Below, one piece after another: positions 39,964-41,971 of a DNA stretch of 41,971 nt. Below the pieces are notes generated by a model, which was not told where the DNA came from, made no database searches, and was given only the letters and a program-made list of their open reading frames with translations. The position numbers were made by a program, and so were the translations under genes. The stretch spans positions 1 to 41,971 of the forward strand of contig DHPY01000105.1 in assembly GCA_002411015.1 (NCBI GenBank), given 5' to 3'. Each line of letters opens with the position of its first letter. Within the stretch, counting starts at the first letter, position 1. This stretch comes from Armatimonadetes bacterium UBA5352 (GTDB taxonomy: Bacteria; Armatimonadota; Zipacnadia; Zipacnadales; UBA5352).

Positions 39964-40051
39964 AACGATCGCCCCTATATGGACTCAGATGTGGTGGATA
40001 TTGTAGAATGTATAGCAATGACGTATCAGAATCATCAGGAGGGATGGACCG

Positions 40052-40567
40052 ATGGCAGTAACAGCAGCTCGACTGCGTCAATGTGCGCTCCAGGCTTTCC
40101 CTTGGGGGGGAAAGAGCAAGAAACTTATGGCTCTGAAGGGCAGCTCGCTCATACGCCTGCTGTTCGCAGACCCATCTTACTTCGACTGGTCTCTCAACAC
40201 GGCCCGTTCTGACGAGAACTGGCACTGGCTGGCCGAAGAGATGGCGCTCCTGCTTCGCGCCATCGCGACTGTTCCCCCTGTCATCAAGTGCGGCGGAGGC
40301 CAAGCCGTCACACAATGGTCCTTGTGCCAAGGGAAGAACACGGGTCACTACGTTATGTGCGATGATCCCAACTGCTGCTGCCACTCAACGGGGGCCTCGC
40401 TCAACACACTTAACCTTCTTCCTCACACATTCCAGGCTGTCCTCCCGTGCCTGGCGGGGTATGGCCGAGAGGAAGAGCGCCAAGACTACGTGAAGTGGTT
40501 CAAGAAGGACCACGGTCTCCCCCCCCCGCTTCAGCGAGACGGGGTACACCCATTGGCTGCTCGCTAA
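40052..40567 (+). CDS. Cys-rich orphan protein, 171 residues, lower GC than neighbours
   Basis: ATG 40052 has AGGAGGGATGGACCG before it, a strong ribosome site. The product has a basic N-terminus (GGKSKKLMALKGSSLIRLL) and a cysteine/histidine cluster in the middle (about 100-131): IKCGGGQ, SLCQGKNTGHY, then VMCDDPNCCCHSTG. That pattern could hold zinc. The C-terminal part is helical with KWFKKDHG. G+C is visibly lower than in flanking genes, and two homopolymer tracts occur, G7 at 40104-40110 and C9 at 40519-40527. I recognise no family. It lies alone, divergent from the broken PHP gene, and looks acquired. Confidence 0.55.
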   Translation: MAVTAARLRQCALQAFPWGGKSKKLMALKGSSLIRLLFADPSYFDWSLNTARSDENWHWLAEEMALLLRAIATVPPVIKCGGGQAVTQWSLCQGKNTGHYVMCDDPNCCCHSTGASLNTLNLLPHTFQAVLPCLAGYGREEERQDYVKWFKKDHGLPPPLQRDGVHPLAAR

Positions 40568-40709
40568 TGCGGACCTCGGGGCGCTCTAGGCCATTAGTAG
40601 AACGATAGCTGCGGTCGACCCTAACGCTGCAGCGATCGATGTAGCAGAAGCCTCGGATTGGCTGGCAGGGCCGCCGGTGTTTGTGATGCCCCAATTGCCG
40701 CAGAGCGCC

Positions 40710-41765
40710 TCACTGCCAGCCTTCCTCGTACCCCGTCTCGTAGATCGCCACGATGTTCTCCATCGGGGTGATCGGCTGGATGTTGTGGCAGGGGCCGAGG
40801 ATGTAGCCGCCGCCCTCGCCGAGGATGCCGAAGTTGTCCCGCACCTCCTGCCGCACATCCTCCACCGTGCCGAACGGAACCGTCTGCTGGTTGTCCATCG
40901 CGCCATGGAAGCTGATCCGGTCGCCGAACTCGCGCTTGAGGCCCTCGCGCTCCATCCCCTTGCAGCGCCACTGCACCGGGTCGAGGACGTCTACGCCCGC
41001 CTCGATCATCTGCGGCACGTTCGCGCTCACCGCGCCGTCGGAGTGGTGGAAGGCGAAGACGCCGTAGTCGTGCGCGAGCTTGCAGAGGCGCTTGATGTGC
41101 GGGTAGTGGAACTCGCGGATCATCGCAGGCGACATCACCAGCGCCTCCTGGGTGCCGAAGTCATCGGCCACCCAGGTCCAGATGACGCGCCCGCCGGCGG
41201 CGTCGAAGATGCGCTCGCTGCGGGCGTAGGCGATGTCGGCGAGCTTGCCCATGACGTAGTGCACGATCTCCGGGTGCTCCACGTGGTCGGCATAGCCCTG
41301 CTCGACACCGCGCAGCCACTTGTAGGTGGCGAACTCCTCGTAGTGCCCGCCCTGGATCACCCACTCCTCATGCCCCTCAAGCTGGGCGGCTATGTGATCG
41401 TAAGTCCACCAATCGTGTTCAGGCCAGTGATAGTTTCGCTCGATTTCCTCTACAGAGTTATACTCTGCGAGCGGAAACGAGACCGCCTCTCGGTAGACGC
41501 CGGTCCCGTAGTCCATCATCTCATAGCCGATCCCGAACGGGTCGGTCATCGGCCCGAACTCGGGGCCTACGTAGCGGCCGCCGACGCCAAGCACAGGATC
41601 GATGTGCAGCCGATCACGCACCTCCGGCCAGCCGTCCGCGCCGAGGTAGGCGATGAGATCGCGCGTCACCTCGGGCGTCGCGCGATAGTCGAGCGGGAAG
41701 CGGTCGAATGGCTGGCGGTTGAGCACCGCGAGCCAGCGCTCACGCGGAGTCATCTCGGTGGGCAT
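40710..41765 (-). CDS. Uroporphyrinogen decarboxylase (URO-D) family protein
   Basis: A 351-residue protein of URO-D length. The N-terminus MTPRERWLAVLNRQPFDRFPLDY (residues 5-27) is the family opening. The barrel includes FHHSDGAVSANVPQMIEAG (about 247-265), VLDPVQ, FHGAMDNQQTVPFGT near 292-306 and the closing GGGYILGPCHNIQP. In known methyltransferase members a zinc site includes His and Cys residues near these last two segments (H293 and GPCHNI here). It lacks an export signal and haem-pathway neighbours, so a corrinoid-linked or unknown role fits best. It is only distantly related to the shorter paralogue near 2 kb. ATG 41765 follows GAGAGGTGACC. Confidence 0.85.
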   Translation of the reverse strand: MPTEMTPRERWLAVLNRQPFDRFPLDYRATPEVTRDLIAYLGADGWPEVRDRLHIDPVLGVGGRYVGPEFGPMTDPFGIGYEMMDYGTGVYREAVSFPLAEYNSVEEIERNYHWPEHDWWTYDHIAAQLEGHEEWVIQGGHYEEFATYKWLRGVEQGYADHVEHPEIVHYVMGKLADIAYARSERIFDAAGGRVIWTWVADDFGTQEALVMSPAMIREFHYPHIKRLCKLAHDYGVFAFHHSDGAVSANVPQMIEAGVDVLDPVQWRCKGMEREGLKREFGDRISFHGAMDNQQTVPFGTVEDVRQEVRDNFGILGEGGGYILGPCHNIQPITPMENIVAIYETGYEEGWQ

Positions 41766-41835
41766 GAGTGGTCACCTCTCCATCTTCGGGCGAAGACATC
41801 TCCCGGGAGGCTTCTGGTCTCACTGGCCGAACGAC

Positions 41836-41911
41836 AGGGGCCGGCACAGCGGCTGAGGCGCTGACGCGCCTCACCCTCGCGCCGCGAAGCGGACGCTCGG
41901 GCGGCCCCTCC
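41836..41911. repeat. Stem-loop repeat element, copy 2
   Basis: The arms aggggccg (41836-41843) and cggcccct (41902-41909) pair perfectly around a 58-base middle. The right part, 41889-41911, matches copy 1 near 33.7 kb over 23 bases, and ctcgcgccgc (41876-41885) matches too. It sits in intergenic DNA upstream of the URO-D-family gene. Confidence 0.55.
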
Positions 41912-41971
41912 AGAACGGCCTCGGAACGACAACCGCTGGCAGGCTGGAGGGTTATGTTCAGAAAGCCCGCA

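Noticed and set aside
1..41971. tRNA, rRNA, CRISPR or insertion sequence
   Set aside because: No cloverleaf with an invariant TTCGA arm, no regular spacer-repeat array and no transposase-like protein was found by reading; short RNAs could be missed.

Overview
The window is high-GC bacterial DNA (about two thirds G+C by eye) with closely packed genes. Most starts are ATG or GTG behind clear GGAGG-type ribosome binding sites, and TGA, TAG and TAA all serve as stops. No rRNA, tRNA, CRISPR array, transposase or phage gene was seen. Three exported DUF4838 proteins, two uroporphyrinogen-decarboxylase-family proteins outside any haem operon, a GH29 fucosidase, a sialidase-like protein and TrmFO together suggest an uncultured polysaccharide-degrading lineage such as Armatimonadota or a neighbour. 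That placement is inference from gene content.

Layout. 1-5 kb: DUF4838 protein (cut by the window edge), URO-D-family protein, sialidase-like protein and ROK kinase. 5-7.2 kb: a MESH1-like small alarmone-hydrolase homologue facing a tandem pair of thymidylate-kinase-like genes. 7.4-13.7 kb: a second DUF4838 protein, then a likely operon of FAD oxidoreductase, HD hydrolase and GT-C membrane glycosyltransferase, meeting trmFO head-on with a 53-base overlap; trmFO follows a cold-shock-like gene. 15.6-18.6 kb: a lactate-permease-family gene that reads without a stop into a secreted PsbP-like protein. 18.6-20.5 kb: a compact regulated unit (ArsR-rhodanese fusion, membrane polyferredoxin, 35-residue exported aromatic peptide) with a near-consensus promoter, two candidate operators and a strong terminator.

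20.5-27.1 kb: GH29 fucosidase, a 41-codon small frame, a third DUF4838 (lipo)protein and, divergently, a large exported protein resembling a TIM-barrel hydrolase. 27.2-35.5 kb: a secreted Met-rich protein, then an exported AMMECR1-domain protein directly before a 1492-residue alpha-2-macroglobulin with an intact thioester, a redoxin lacking the second CxxC cysteine, and an amidohydrolase. 35.5-42 kb: a trypsin-like lipoprotein protease with two YbjN-like repeats, a PHP/TIG/beta-propeller gene broken by an in-frame TAG, an atypical Cys-rich orphan, and a second URO-D-family gene.

Functionally, most of the window looks like an envelope and periplasm programme for glycan or glycoside breakdown (DUF4838, GH29, sialidase-like, ROK kinase, URO-D-family methyl-group or cofactor chemistry), mixed with nucleotide housekeeping (thymidylate kinases, alarmone hydrolase, TrmFO). 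The strongest candidate for an undescribed system is the ArsR-rhodanese / polyferredoxin / tiny exported peptide unit at 18.8-20.5 kb. Next are the exported AMMECR1 protein coupled to alpha-2-macroglobulin and the thymidylate-kinase pair in which one member has lost its Walker A lysine.
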